The position numbers and the translations under genes were made by a program. Positions 30,101 through 40,262 of a DNA stretch of 64,000 bases are shown one piece after another. The first letter of the stretch is position 1, and every line of letters starts with the position of its first letter. A model generated the notes under the pieces. That model did no database searches. It had not been told where the DNA came from and worked only from the letters and a program-made list of their open reading frames with translations. Source of the DNA: Taudactylus pleione (taxonomy: Eukaryota; Chordata; Amphibia; Anura; Myobatrachidae); NCBI GenBank assembly GCA_031769625.1, contig JAUIMM010000694.1, positions 5,416,501 to 5,480,500 on the forward strand, written 5' to 3'.

Positions 30101-32272
30101 CTGGTAGGAGCATACCGCCAGCACTGTGTACAGGAAGGGTATAGTAACAGGACGAGGGGAGTTACATTGTCACTGTATAGGTCTCTGGTAGGAGAACACC
30201 ACCAGCACTGTGTACAGGAAGGGTATAGTAACAGGACGAGGGGAGTTACATTGTTACTGTATAGGTCCCCCCAGCTCTGTGTACAGGAAGGGTATAGTAA
30301 CAGGACAAGGGGAGTTACATTGTCACTGTATAGGTCTCTGGTAGGAGCACACCACCAGCACTGTGTACAGGAAGGGTATAGTAACAGGACGAGGGGAGTT
30401 ACATTGTCACTGTATAGGTCTCTGGTAGAAGCACACCGCCAGCACTGTGTACAGGAAGGGTATAGTAACAGGACGAGGGGAGTTACATTGTCACTGTATA
30501 GGTCTCTGGTAGGAGCACACCGCCAGCACTGTGTACAGGAAGGGTATAGTAACAGGACGAGGGGCGTTACATTGTCACTGTATAGGTCTCTGGTAGGAGC
30601 ACACCGCCAGCACTGTGTACAGGAAGGGTATAGTAACAGGAAGAGGGGAGTTACATTGTCACTATATAGGTCTCTGGTAGGAGGACACCGCCAGCACTGT
30701 GTACGGGAAGTGTATAGTAACAGGACGAGGGGAGTTACATTGTCACTGTATAGGTCTCTGGTAGGAGGACACCGCCAGCACTGTGTACGGGAAGTGTATA
30801 GTAACAGGACGAGGGGAGTTACATTGTCACTGTATAGGTCTCTGGTAGGAGCACACCGCCAGCACTGTGTACAGGAAGGGTATAGTAACAGGACGAGGGG
30901 AGTTACATTGTCACTGTATAGGTCTCTGGTAGGAGCACACCGCCAGCACTGTGTACAGGAAGGGTATAGTAACAGGACGAGGGGAGTTACATTATCACTG
31001 TATAGGTCTCTGGTAGGAGCACACCGCCAGCACTGTGTACAGGAAGGGTATAGTAACAGGATGAGGGGAGTTACATTGTCACTGTATAGGTCTCTGGTAG
31101 GAGCACACCGCCAGCACTGTGTACGGGAAGGGTATAGTAACAGGATGAGGGGAGTTACATTGTCACTGTATAGGTCTCTGGTAGGAGCACACCGCCAGCA
31201 CTGTGTACAGGAAGGGTATAGTAACAGGACGAGGGGAGTTACATTGTCACTGTATAGGTCTCTGGTAGGAGCACACCGCCAGCACTGTGTACAGGAAGGG
31301 TATAGTAACAGGACGAGGGGAGTTACATTGTCACTGTATAGGTCTCTGGTAGGAGCACACCGCCAGCACTGTGTACAGGAAGGGTATAGTAACAGGACGA
31401 GGGGAGTTACATTGTCACTGTATAGGTCTCTGGTAGGAGCACACCTCCAGCACTGTGTACAGGAAGGGTATAGTAACAGGACGAGGGGAGTTACATTGTC
31501 ACTGTATAGGTCTCTGGTAGGAGCACACCGCCAGCACTGTGTACAGGAAGGGTATAGTAACAGGACGAGGGGAGTTACATTGTCACTGTATAGGTCTCTG
31601 GTAGGAGCACACCGCCAGCACTGTGTACGGGAAGGGTATAGTAACAGGACGAGGGGAGTTACATTGTCACTGTATAGGTACAGGAAGGGTATAGTAACAG
31701 GGTGAGGGGAGTTACATTGTCACTGTATAGGTCTCTGGTAGGAGCACACCACCAGCACTGTGTACAGGAAGGGTATAGTAACAGGACGAGGGGAGTTACA
31801 TTGTCACTGTATAGGTTTCTGGTAGGAGCACACCGCCAGCACTGTGTACAGGAAGGGTATAGTAACAGGACGAGGGGAGTTACATTGTCACTGTATAGGT
31901 CTCTGGTAGGAGCACACCTCCAGCACTGTGTACAGGAAGGGTATAGTAACAGGACGAGGGGAGTTACATTGTCACTGTATAGGTCTCTGGTAGGAGCACA
32001 CCGCCAGCACTGTGTACAGGAAGGGTATAGTAACAGGACGAGGGGAGTTACATTGTCACTGTATAGGTCTCTGGTAGGAGCACACCGCCAGCACTGTGTA
32101 CAGGAAGGGTATAGTAACAGGACGAGGGGAGTTACATTGTCACTGTATAGATCTCTGGTAGGAGCACACCGCCAGCACTGTGTACAGTTAGGGTATAGTA
32201 ACAGGACGAGGGGAGTTACATTGTCACTGTATAGGTCTCTGGTAGGAGCACACCGCCTGCACTGTGTACAGG
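27194..32272. repeat. 84-bp minisatellite, about 60 units
   Basis: Near-identical units begin CAGGAAGGGTATAGTAACAG and continue through GGGGAGTTACATTGTCACTG and GGTCTCTGGTAGGAGCACAC to CCAGCACTGTGTA. The period of 84 is a multiple of three, so long frames (up to 596 codons) stay open across it. A TAG in the unit near 28200, 2-bp deletions at about 28870 and 29876, and a shortened unit near 30268 show that no frame is maintained. Variant units recur in the same order at 27.3-28.0 kb and 30.3-31.2 kb, revealing internal segmental duplication. Confidence 0.97.
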
Positions 32273-32299
32273 ATTGATGGATGTCATGTCTCCAAAATA

Positions 32300-32724
32300 C
32301 ATAAATAACATAGAAGAGTGCCGGTAGTTTCGCAGTTGAGCAATTATCTGTAAACTGCTGGTAATTATCGTAGTCGCTCACAGCGACCATTTACTTGCAG
32401 TGTGATTAACAGGGAGCCTTTGGGGGAGGTAATGGGGATTGGCGGGGAACAACGCAGACGTGTGGTGACTTTTTCGGGAGGGTGTCACCTCCTGTAACCC
32501 TACGCTCCTGTGCCCATTGTGGGCGACCATAGGGTTATTCAGAATACTGATAACTGTTGGACCTGCGACCAATGCTGAGTCTTTGTACGCAGATGCTGGG
32601 ATTTACAAAGCCAAAGGTGGGCGTCTTAATACATTCCACGACGTCTGCGACATTTACATATAGCAGCTGCGTACATAGACGCAAAAGCTGCGGTGTTAAC
32701 GTACAACTGTGAATCAGTCCCATA
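32300..32724. mobile_element. GGGCCTGATTC-superfamily remnant, left end lost at the 84-bp array
   Basis: Ends with ACAACTGTGAATCAGTCCC. The interior resembles the element at 41115-41521 (TTGCAGTGTGATTAACAGGGAGCC against TTGCAAAGTGATTGACAGTC; TACGCAGATGCTGGGAT). The left terminus is missing where the minisatellite ends. Confidence 0.55.
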
Positions 32725-33919
32725 GTACGGAACGATGTTCCCACCTGTTCATGGTTCTTTTTGCAAGACTTCAATAAGAAAGATACATGTCTGCAGTGTT
32801 ACAGCCGGTGTATGGTCAGTAATAACAAATGGAACATAGAAGAAGCTACAGTAATTAGTAATTATCGCTACTTGATTCCTCAATAAGAGCTGTGGACTCA
32901 CGTTGTAGCTTCTATCCCCAGGCGAGACGTCACTCGGTGGTCTCGGTGGAGGAATGTCCTGGCACAGAAGTCTGAATCTGTCCAATGAGACCGCAGTGCT
33001 CCATTGTTAGTGCCAATATTAACGCCACCGGCGCAATATGTTATTCTGCGTAATTGTGTGTAAATAAAACGTCTTCCGGAAAATAGCAATTGCGCAGATG
33101 ACATAGGGCCTCAATGAGGCTATTTGTTATAAGTTCCCATAATGAAGTGCCCCCTACTGTATATAGATGGCATGTACCCGTGACACTTGCACACATGCAT
33201 GGTCAGTGACTGGCAATATACACATCGTGTACCCGTGCCTCTCAGGCTAAATGCGCTTCTGAACTGTAAATGACTTTTTGACTAATTTAAAGCCCATTGC
33301 TGCAGCTGGGAGCAGCAGCTCTAATGAAGATATCCACGTTTTAATGTATGACCTTCATTCCCGTTTCCACTTGGCACAATTATGTTGCATGCAGAGAGAT
33401 GTATAGCCAGCAGATTAATCGATTTGCATACTACAGCAAAACAAATGTAAATATGTACTGTGGGTGAATACTTAGTAGATGTAGCTAACAAGCCCAGAGC
33501 CATACACGCACCGTTCACGGGGAATGGGTATGTAAATGACTGGGGGCCGGGAACAATTAGGTGATGTCTCTGCTACATGGGTGACAATTGATACTCCCGA
33601 GCGATGCGCTCATTGCGCTGACTGATAAGGGCCACGGTGCTCACATAGGCACTTGCTGAACAAACCAAGAATAGACTGCTCAAATGAAGTTAACCTGAAA
33701 ACATGAACTGCAGGATTCCCCATAGAGCTTGCCAGTCTGAGAGAATAGCTGGGCCCCTGATAATGGTTAATCACTGCCGGTCATATTTTTTACCCATAAT
33801 AGGGTAAAATATCATGTTGGTTTATGCTGCACCAGCCATTCTCATTTATTACCTATTTTATGTATCATAAACCTCTACCTAGCTGTATGTAGTGTGTATG
33901 TACAGCAAGCCTGTGCATA
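32725..33919. other. Unassigned, mostly unique sequence
   Basis: No gene, tandem array or terminal-repeat pair recognised. Confidence 0.45.
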
Positions 33920-34048
33920 AAGGCCCCCATACATCAGCAATTGATTGCAGCAATTGTGCAATTTGCAATCGATTGTGTATAAAAAGCTTTCCCTTTTTCA
34001 ATCGATTGCAGAATTGCTGCAATCAATTGCTGATGTTTTGGGGGCCTT
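33920..34048. mobile_element. Second copy of the AAGGCCCCCATACATC palindromic MITE
   Basis: Starts AAGGCCCCCATACATCAGCA and ends GATGTTTTGGGGGCCTT. It shares the loop TTGTGTATAAAAA with the copy at 21106-21225, but the extra GTGCAATTTGCAATC segment lies on the opposite side of the loop. The left flank TA is present; the right flank is AA. Confidence 0.82.
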
Positions 34049-34322
34049 AAGATTAGCTGGAGGGGGCTGAATTAACCTGTCGCCAATTACAGTATTTGAA
34101 TCTGAACAGCGGGACTAGGTTACAGCTAGAGCCTTCTTGTCTTTGTGTCAGATTATCAGTCCAACATGTATCCAAGCATCTAATGATATAGTAACAACTC
34201 TATAGTATTAGTGTGAGGCTTGGTCACATTGGTGCAGAAAGATGGTGGTGCCAAACATACTTTTATATTAAGCAAGTTCATATGTCAGACTTGTGTTTAT
34301 CCCCTTTCTGGTTTTTCTAATG

Positions 34323-35062
34323 CAGAGTTTCCCAAACGTGTTCCTCAAGGCACCCCAACAGTTCAGGTTTTGGAGATATCCATAGTTGAGCACAGGTGGT
34401 TAAATCATATTGACTGAGGTACTGATTAAGGGCCTGATTCAGACCCGCTCATGAGCGCTGAGCGCTCACAAGCGAGTCGATGTTGGCCAAGTGCGCATGC
34501 GCACGACGGAGGCGGCTCCGTCGTGCACATGCGCGAGACCCGAATAACGACGGCCAAGCCGTCGTTATGGGTCTCGCACCAAAGGGGGGCGTGCTGTCGA
34601 TGGTGATTGAAAGCACGCCCCCTTTGGTGGGCGTGCTGGGGGCGTGGCTGCCCAGACGGAGGCGTTCCCATGGGAACGCCTACCGTCTGGGGCCGGCCCC
34701 ACTGACATCACTAGTGATGTCAGTGGGAGTGCTTTTGGCTCTGATAGAGCCAAAAGCACTCCAGGGCTTGCGGCAGACGAGACCCTACCACAAGGGTCTC
34801 ATCGCAAGCCCAATGGTCGCGATGGTCTTGACCATCGCGACCATCATTTTGGCCGCTCGCTATAGCCGTGGGTGGTCACCCACAGCTATGCGAGCGGCCA
34901 GGAGGCCACTCTTAAATTCAGAGGGACGGCCCTGATTCAGAGCGAGCTCTCTGTCAGAGCGTCCGGCTCTGAATCAGGGCCTAAGTCACCTGTGCTCAAC
35001 CATGGATATCTGTAAAACCTGAACTGTTGGGGTGCCTTGAAAACCGCGTTTGGGAACTTCTG
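34323..35062. mobile_element. hAT-like palindromic element split by E5
   Basis: The left half starts CAGAGTTTCCCAAACGTG and the right half ends CGCGTTTGGGAACTTCTG. Long complementary arms (CAAGGCACCCCAACAGTTCA / TGAACTGTTGGGGTGCCTTG, GTTGAGCACAGGTG / CACCTGTGCTCAAC) lie on either side. Flanks TTCTAATG (34315-34322) and ATCTAATG (35063-35070) match at 7 of 8 positions, the hAT signature. Its loop received hairpin-chain element E5. Confidence 0.85.
34430..34981 (+). mobile_element. Hairpin-chain element E5, the most complete copy, TAA target duplication
   Basis: A 552-bp reference copy, flanked by TAA (34427-34429, 34982-34984). Hairpins in order: H1 34443-34478; H2 34493-34534 (GCGCATGCGCACGACGGAG / complementary arm); H3 34535-34575 (GAGACCCGAATAACGACGGC); H4 34577-34629 (ACCAAAGGGGGGCGTGCT); H5 34654-34688 (GACGGAGGCGTTCCC / GGGAACGCCTACCGTC); H6 34697-34727 (CCCACTGACATCAC / GTGATGTCAGTGGG); H7 34728-34760 (AGTGCTTTTGGCTC / GAGCCAAAAGCACT); H8 34766-34809; H9 34813-34844 (ATGGTCGCGATGGTC); H10 34851-34899 (GGCCGCTCGCTATAG); H11 34929-34981, in which the terminal sequence folds on an internal inverted copy of itself. 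There are almost no unpaired bases between successive stems from H2 to H4 and from H6 to H10. Confidence 0.95.
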
Positions 35063-35120
35063 ATCTAATGTCTAATGAAAGGAATGTAGAATAATATTCA
35101 TGCTGCAAGAACCTGTAGAG

Positions 35121-35471
35121 AAGGGGTGGGGAACCCTTTTTTCTGCCGAGGGTCATTTTGATATAAAAAAAGTATTTCCAGGCCTGCTGCAGGCCCCGAC
35201 CCTCCGTGTGACATCACACGGGGGCAGGGCCTCAGTCGCCGGTGATTATAGCAATTCCTGGAGCATCCTTAGGATGCTCTGCAGAGCTGTAAGGGCAGCG
35301 GTGTGACCATCTGAAGCCTCCTTAGGCCACTCCACACGGCACTGCTGCATAGATTCTGGCTGTAGGATGCCCTGCTAGCCAGATGAGCCTAACAGAACAA
35401 AGCTCAGAGGGCCATACCAAATGATTCTGTGGGCCTTATACAGCCCCCAGACCTGAGGTTCCCCATCCCTG
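35121..35471. mobile_element. hAT-type non-autonomous element with perfect 8-bp target duplication
   Basis: The ends AAGGGGTGGGGAACC and GGTTCCCCATCCCTG are inverted. CTGTAGAG stands on both sides (35113-35120, 35472-35479). The interior (351 bp in total) has no open frame of interest. The terminal repeat and duplication size identify the hAT superfamily. Confidence 0.9.
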
Positions 35472-35680
35472 CTGTAGAGCTTCAGATTACTATGAGATCT
35501 ATCTTTGTTTCTTTATCCCATTGTTCTACATCTGCCTTTCAAAACCTCTTTTGTATGCCCAGTGAATGCCGGAGTTATGATGTCTTTGGGGGCGGTGGCA
35601 GAGGGTTGGGGGTGGGGTCAGTATGTTGCCATGCAAAGTCAAAACTAAAAAAAGACAACGGGCAAGGGGAGTCAAGCTAA

Positions 35681-38063
35681 GGGCCTGATTCATTACGGTA
35701 AGCAATATTGTGTACACACGCAGATCAACTGCGAAAGTATGCTAATCCATTGCGATCGCAATACAAACTCAGCACTACATAAGGACAACCACTTTACATT
35801 TCACACATCCGTAATACTAAGCAGAATAACGAAACCATCGGTAACATGGAGTACCATCGCAGCCTCACGCACACTTACACAGGCTCTGACCTTACTCAGA
35901 AATTACTAACCTCATCACACACAGAGATTACACAAGACTGAGAAACCATCAGTAACATGGAGTACCATCACATCCTCACACACACTTACACAGGCTCTGA
36001 CCTTACTCAGGAATTACTAACCTCATCACACACAGTGATTACACAAGACTGAGAGACCATCAGTAACATGGAGTACCATCGCAGCCTCACGCACACTTAC
36101 ACAGGCTCTGACCTTACTCAGAAATTACTAACCTCATCACACACAGTGATTACACAAGACTGAGAAACCATCAGTAACATGGAGTACCATCACATCCTCA
36201 CACACACTTACACAGGCTCTGACCTTACTCAGGAATTACTAACCTCATCACACACAGTGATTACACAAGACTGAGACACCATCAGTAACATGGAGTACCA
36301 TCACATCCTCACACACACTTACACAGGCTCTGACCTTACTCAGGAATTACTAACCCCATCACACACAGTGACTACACAAGACTGAGATACCATCAGTAAC
36401 ATGGAGTACCATCACAGCCTCACACACACTTACACAGGCTCTGACCTTACTCAGGAATTACTAACCTCATCACACACAGTGACTACACAAGACTGAGATA
36501 CCATCAGTAACATGGAGTACCATCACAGCCTCACACACACTTACACAGGCTCTGACCTTACTCAGGAATTACTAACCTCATCACACACAGTGATTACACA
36601 AGACTGAGAAACCATCAGTAACATGGAGTACCATCACATCCTCACACACACTTACACAGGCTCTGACCTTACTCAGGAATTACTAACCTCATCACACACA
36701 GTGATTACACAAGACTGATACACCATCAGTAACATGGAGTACCATCACATCCTCACACACACTTACACAGGCTCTGACCTTACTCAGGAATTACTAACCT
36801 CATCACACACAGTGATTACACAAGACTGAGAAACCATCAGTAACATGTAGTACCATCACAGCCTCACACACACTAACACAGGCTCTGACCTTACTCAGGA
36901 ATTACTAACCTCATCACACACAGTGATTACACAAGACTGATACACCATCAGTAACATGGAGTACCATCACATCCTCACACACACTTACACAGGCTCTGAC
37001 CTTACTCAGGAATTACTAACCTCATCACACACAGTGATTACACAAGACTGAGAAACCATCAGTAACATGGAGTACCATCACAGCCTCACACACACTTACA
37101 CAGGCTCTGACCTTACTCAGGAATTACTAACCTCATCACACACAGGGGCTACACAAGACTGAGAAACCATCAGTAACATGGAGTACCATCACTGCCTCAC
37201 ACACACACAGGCTCTGACCTTACTCAGGAATTACTAACCTCATCACACACAGTGATTACACAAGACTGAGATACCATCAGTAACATGGAGTACCATCACA
37301 TCCACACACTTACACAGGCTCTGACCTTACTCAGGAATTACTAACCTCATAACACACAGTGATTACACAAGACTGAGATACCATCAGTAACATGGAGTAC
37401 CATCACAGCCTCACACACACTTACACAGGCTCTGACCTTACTCAGGAATTACTAACCTCATCACACACAGGGGCTACACAAGACTGAGAAACCATCAGTA
37501 ACATGGAGTACCATCACAGCCTCACACACACACAGGCTCTGACCTTACTCAGGAATTACTAACCTCATCACACGCAGTGACTACACAAAACTGAGATACC
37601 ATCAGTAACATGGAGTACCATCACAGCCTCACACACACTTACACAGGCTCTGACCTTACTCAGGAATTACTAACCTCATCACACACAGTGACTACACAAT
37701 ACTGAGAGACCATCAGTAACATGGAGTACCATCACAGCCTCACACACACTTACACAGGCTCTGACCTTACTCACACGCACACTGAGACCTCAGACTGCGT
37801 AGGGCATCGCAGTGGCTAATTTATGCACTCCCCTGCAACTGCGTATGAAAACACTGGCACGCCTGTCTTTCCCCGACCACCCACCCTTCACCACCCACAA
37901 AGGGCACTTCCTGTCAATCTGCGAAGTGTCTGCGTAGCCTCTGCTATCGCAGTCCCGATCACAATAGCTAGTTTGCGCACTGCAATGCACACACATGCGC
38001 AGAGCACAACAAGTGGCTATTTACGTGCGTAATCGCGGTTGCATATGGTAGTGAATCAGACCC
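35681..38063 (-). mobile_element. Family B element expanded by an internal 111-bp tandem array
   Basis: The left end GGGCCTGATTCATTAC and the right end GTGAATCAGACCC bracket 2.4 kb. The right 280 bp (TGGCTAATTTATGC, CATGCGCAGAGCACAAC, GCGTAATCGCGGTTGC) and the start of the array match the minus strand of the element at 18882-19385. This is therefore the same family in opposite orientation. The difference is that its central segment is repeated 18 times here. The flanks TAA and GAA give at best an imperfect 3-bp duplication. Confidence 0.85.
35835..37775. repeat. 111-bp minisatellite, 18 units, inside family B element
   Basis: The marker GTAACATGGAGTACCATC recurs at 35842, 35952, 36063, 36174, 36285, 36396, 36507, 36618, 36729, 36840, 36951, 37062, 37173, 37280, 37387, 37498, 37605 and 37716. 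The spacing is 111 bp, with three 107-bp units. Each unit contains CAGGCTCTGACCTTACTCAG and ATTACTAACCTCATCACAC. Single-unit variants (GATTACACAAG, GGGCTACACAAG) mark sub-lineages. Confidence 0.97.
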
Positions 38064-38490
38064 GAAGTCCTGTTTTCTGAGATCTATCCAAAGGGATGAT
38101 GTATGTACTCTATATGCATTCCACTGTACTAGCTACTATTGCGCAAAGAAACCTTAATGTGGCTTAAAACAGAGTGATTACAATACTGGTGCGGACTGTG
38201 CTCCCGGCCAAATTAAATTATTTTACACAATGACCAAGTGGCCTTGGAAGCAGCCAGGTCCAGTATCTGATTGAAGATTGTTTCCCATTCGCTCACGTGA
38301 CCTATATCATACTTGCAGCACTTGCCAATCCAATGGGCAAGTACTGTGCAGGGGACGTAATGATGCAATTTGCATCACAATTGTTACAGCAATGATTACT
38401 ACATCACTGCATGACACGATTTGCAGCAAATCACATCATCAATGCCCCATCATGCCCGTAAGGTGGACGGTAACTGAAAAGGTAACATAC
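38064..38490. other. Unassigned sequence
   Basis: No gene or repeat recognised between the family B element and the 66-bp array. Confidence 0.45.
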
Positions 38491-38494
38491 AGAC

Positions 38495-39975
38495 TGCGCT
38501 GAGTATTGTGATATGTGACACCTGTATATCTGTGTGCTCCTGAGTGTGTATATGGGAGACTGCGCTGAGTAATGTGATATGTGACACCTGTATATCTGTG
38601 TGCTCCTGAGTCTGTATATAGGAGACTGCACTGAGTAATGTGATATGTGACACCTGTATATCTGTGTGCTCCTGAGTCTGTATATGGGAGACTGCGCTGA
38701 GTAATGTGATATGTGACACCTGTATATCTGTGTGCTCCTGAGTCTGTCTATGGGAGACTGCGCTGAGTAATGTGATATGTGACACCTGTATATCTGTGTG
38801 CTCCTGAGTCTGTCTATAGGAGACTGCGCTGAGTAATGTGATATGTGACACCTGTATATCTGTGTGCTCCTGAGTCTGTATATGGGAGACTGCGCTGAGT
38901 AATGTGATATGTGACACCTGTATAACTGTGTGCTCCTGAGTCTGTATATGGGAGACTACGCTGAGTAATGTGATATGTGACACCTGTATAACTGTGTGCT
39001 CCTGAGTCTGTATATGGGAGACAGCGCTGAGTAATGTGATATGACACCTGTATATCTGTGTGCTCCTGACTCTGTATATGTGAGACTGCGCTGAGTAATG
39101 TGATATGTGACACCTGTATATCTGTGTGCTCCTGAGTCTGTATATGGGAGACTGCGCTGAGTTATGTGATATGTGATACCTGTATATCTGTGTGCTCCTG
39201 AGTCTGTATATGGGAGACTGCGCTGAGAAATGTGATATGTGACACCTGTATATCTGTGTGCTCCTGAGTCTGTATATGTGAGACTGTGCTGAGTAATGTG
39301 ATATGTGACACCTGTATATCTGTGTGCTCCTGAGTCTGTATATGACAGACTGCGCTGAGTAATGTGATATGTGACACCTGTATATCTGTGTGCTCCTGAG
39401 TCTGTATATAGGAGACTGCGCTGTGTAATGTGATATGTGACACCTGTATATCTGTGTGCTCCTGAGTCTGTATATGGGAGACTGCGCTGAGTAATGTGAT
39501 ATGTGACACCTGTATATCTGTGTGCTCCTGAGTCTGTATATAGGAGACTGTGCTGAGTAATGTGATATGTGACACCTGTATATCTGTGTGCTCCTGAGTC
39601 TGTATATAGGAGACTGTGCTGTGTAATGTGATATGTGACACCTGTATATCTGTGTGCTCCTGAGTCTGTATATGGGAGACTGCGCTGAGTAATGTGATAT
39701 GTGACACCTGTATATCTGTGTGCTCCTGAGTCTGTATATAGGAGACTGCGCTGAGTAATGTGATATGTGACAACTGTATATCTGTGTGCTCCTGAGTCTG
39801 TATATGGGAGACTGCGCTGAGTAATGTGATTTGTGACACCTGTATATCTGTGTGCTCCTGAGTCTGTATTTGGGAGACTGCGCTGAGTAGTGTGATATGT
39901 GACACCTGTATATCTGTGTGCTCCTGAGTCTTTATATGGGAGACTGCACTGAGTAATGTGATATATCACACCTGT
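38495..39975. repeat. 66-bp minisatellite, about 22 units
   Basis: The unit is TGAGTAATGTGATATGTGAC, ACCTGTATATCTGTGTGCTC, CTGAGTCTGTATATGGGAGA, CTGCGC. The period of 66 is a multiple of three, so frames on the minus strand remain open for up to 343 codons without coding meaning. The array ends against the Penelope-type terminus that follows. Confidence 0.96.
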
Positions 39976-39989
39976 ATATTGGTGCACTC

Positions 39990-40262
39990 AAAAAGATAAG
40001 AAATTCCACAATAGTGTAATATTGCCAGAAAAAGTATACACTATTTATTTAACAAATTTACACTCACATCAAAAAAAGGACATTAAAAGCATATCACCAC
40101 AAAATGGTCAGAGTTTGGAGTTCCGTATCGTACTTCCGTCCATTTATTGCCCAGATGTTGAAAGGACCAAGGACTGGATACAGGATACCACCAACAGTAA
40201 AAACATCCACCACTGCTTAACGCGTTTCGGACAAAGTCCTTCATCAGAAGCATGGTGGTAAG
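39990..40262 (-). mobile_element. Penelope-like element terminus carrying a hammerhead motif
   Basis: A non-coding stretch directly after the 66-bp array. It ends in the hammerhead-type motif described in the next entry. No reverse transcriptase or GIY-YIG sequence is adjacent, so this is at most an isolated terminus. The assignment depends on the motif and its similarity to the one downstream of the Penelope-like ORF at 6 kb. Confidence 0.5.
40206..40259 (-). ncRNA. Hammerhead ribozyme motif (type I, Penelope-like)
   Basis: Minus-strand order: helix I strand ACCACCATGCTT (40259-40248); core CTGATGA (40247-40241); helix II with loop AGGACTTTGTCC (40240-40229); GAAA (40228-40225); the very short helix III palindrome CGCG (40224-40221); TT (40220-40219); then AAGCAGTGGTGG (40218-40207). 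The last segment re-pairs with the first strand as 11 bp with one bulged G. The predicted scissile bond is between 40219 and 40218. One A between the core and helix II is extra relative to the minimal consensus. The tiny helix III is typical of retroelement hammerheads, which may act as dimers. Cleavage activity is not proven. Confidence 0.75.

Noticed and set aside
27024..32277. Long open frames (up to 596 codons) with a repeating 28-residue protein
   Set aside because: The frame follows from an 84-bp tandem repeat lacking stops in one phase. Unit-level 2-bp deletions, a stop near 28200 and a shortened unit break it, and both strands show long frames.
34480..34935. Arg/Ala-rich frames in the hairpin-chain elements
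   Set aside because: The same peptides appear on both strands and in all copies because the DNA is palindromic and stop-poor by high CpG content. There is no start context and no conservation of frame.
35835..37775. CRISPR-like array of regularly spaced repeats
   Set aside because: There are no unique spacers. The whole 111-bp unit is repeated, the genome is eukaryotic, and no cas genes are present.
38450..39987. Minus-strand frames of up to 343 codons in the 66-bp array
   Set aside because: The period is divisible by three and has no stop. Overlapping frames are equally open, and there is no start context or domain.
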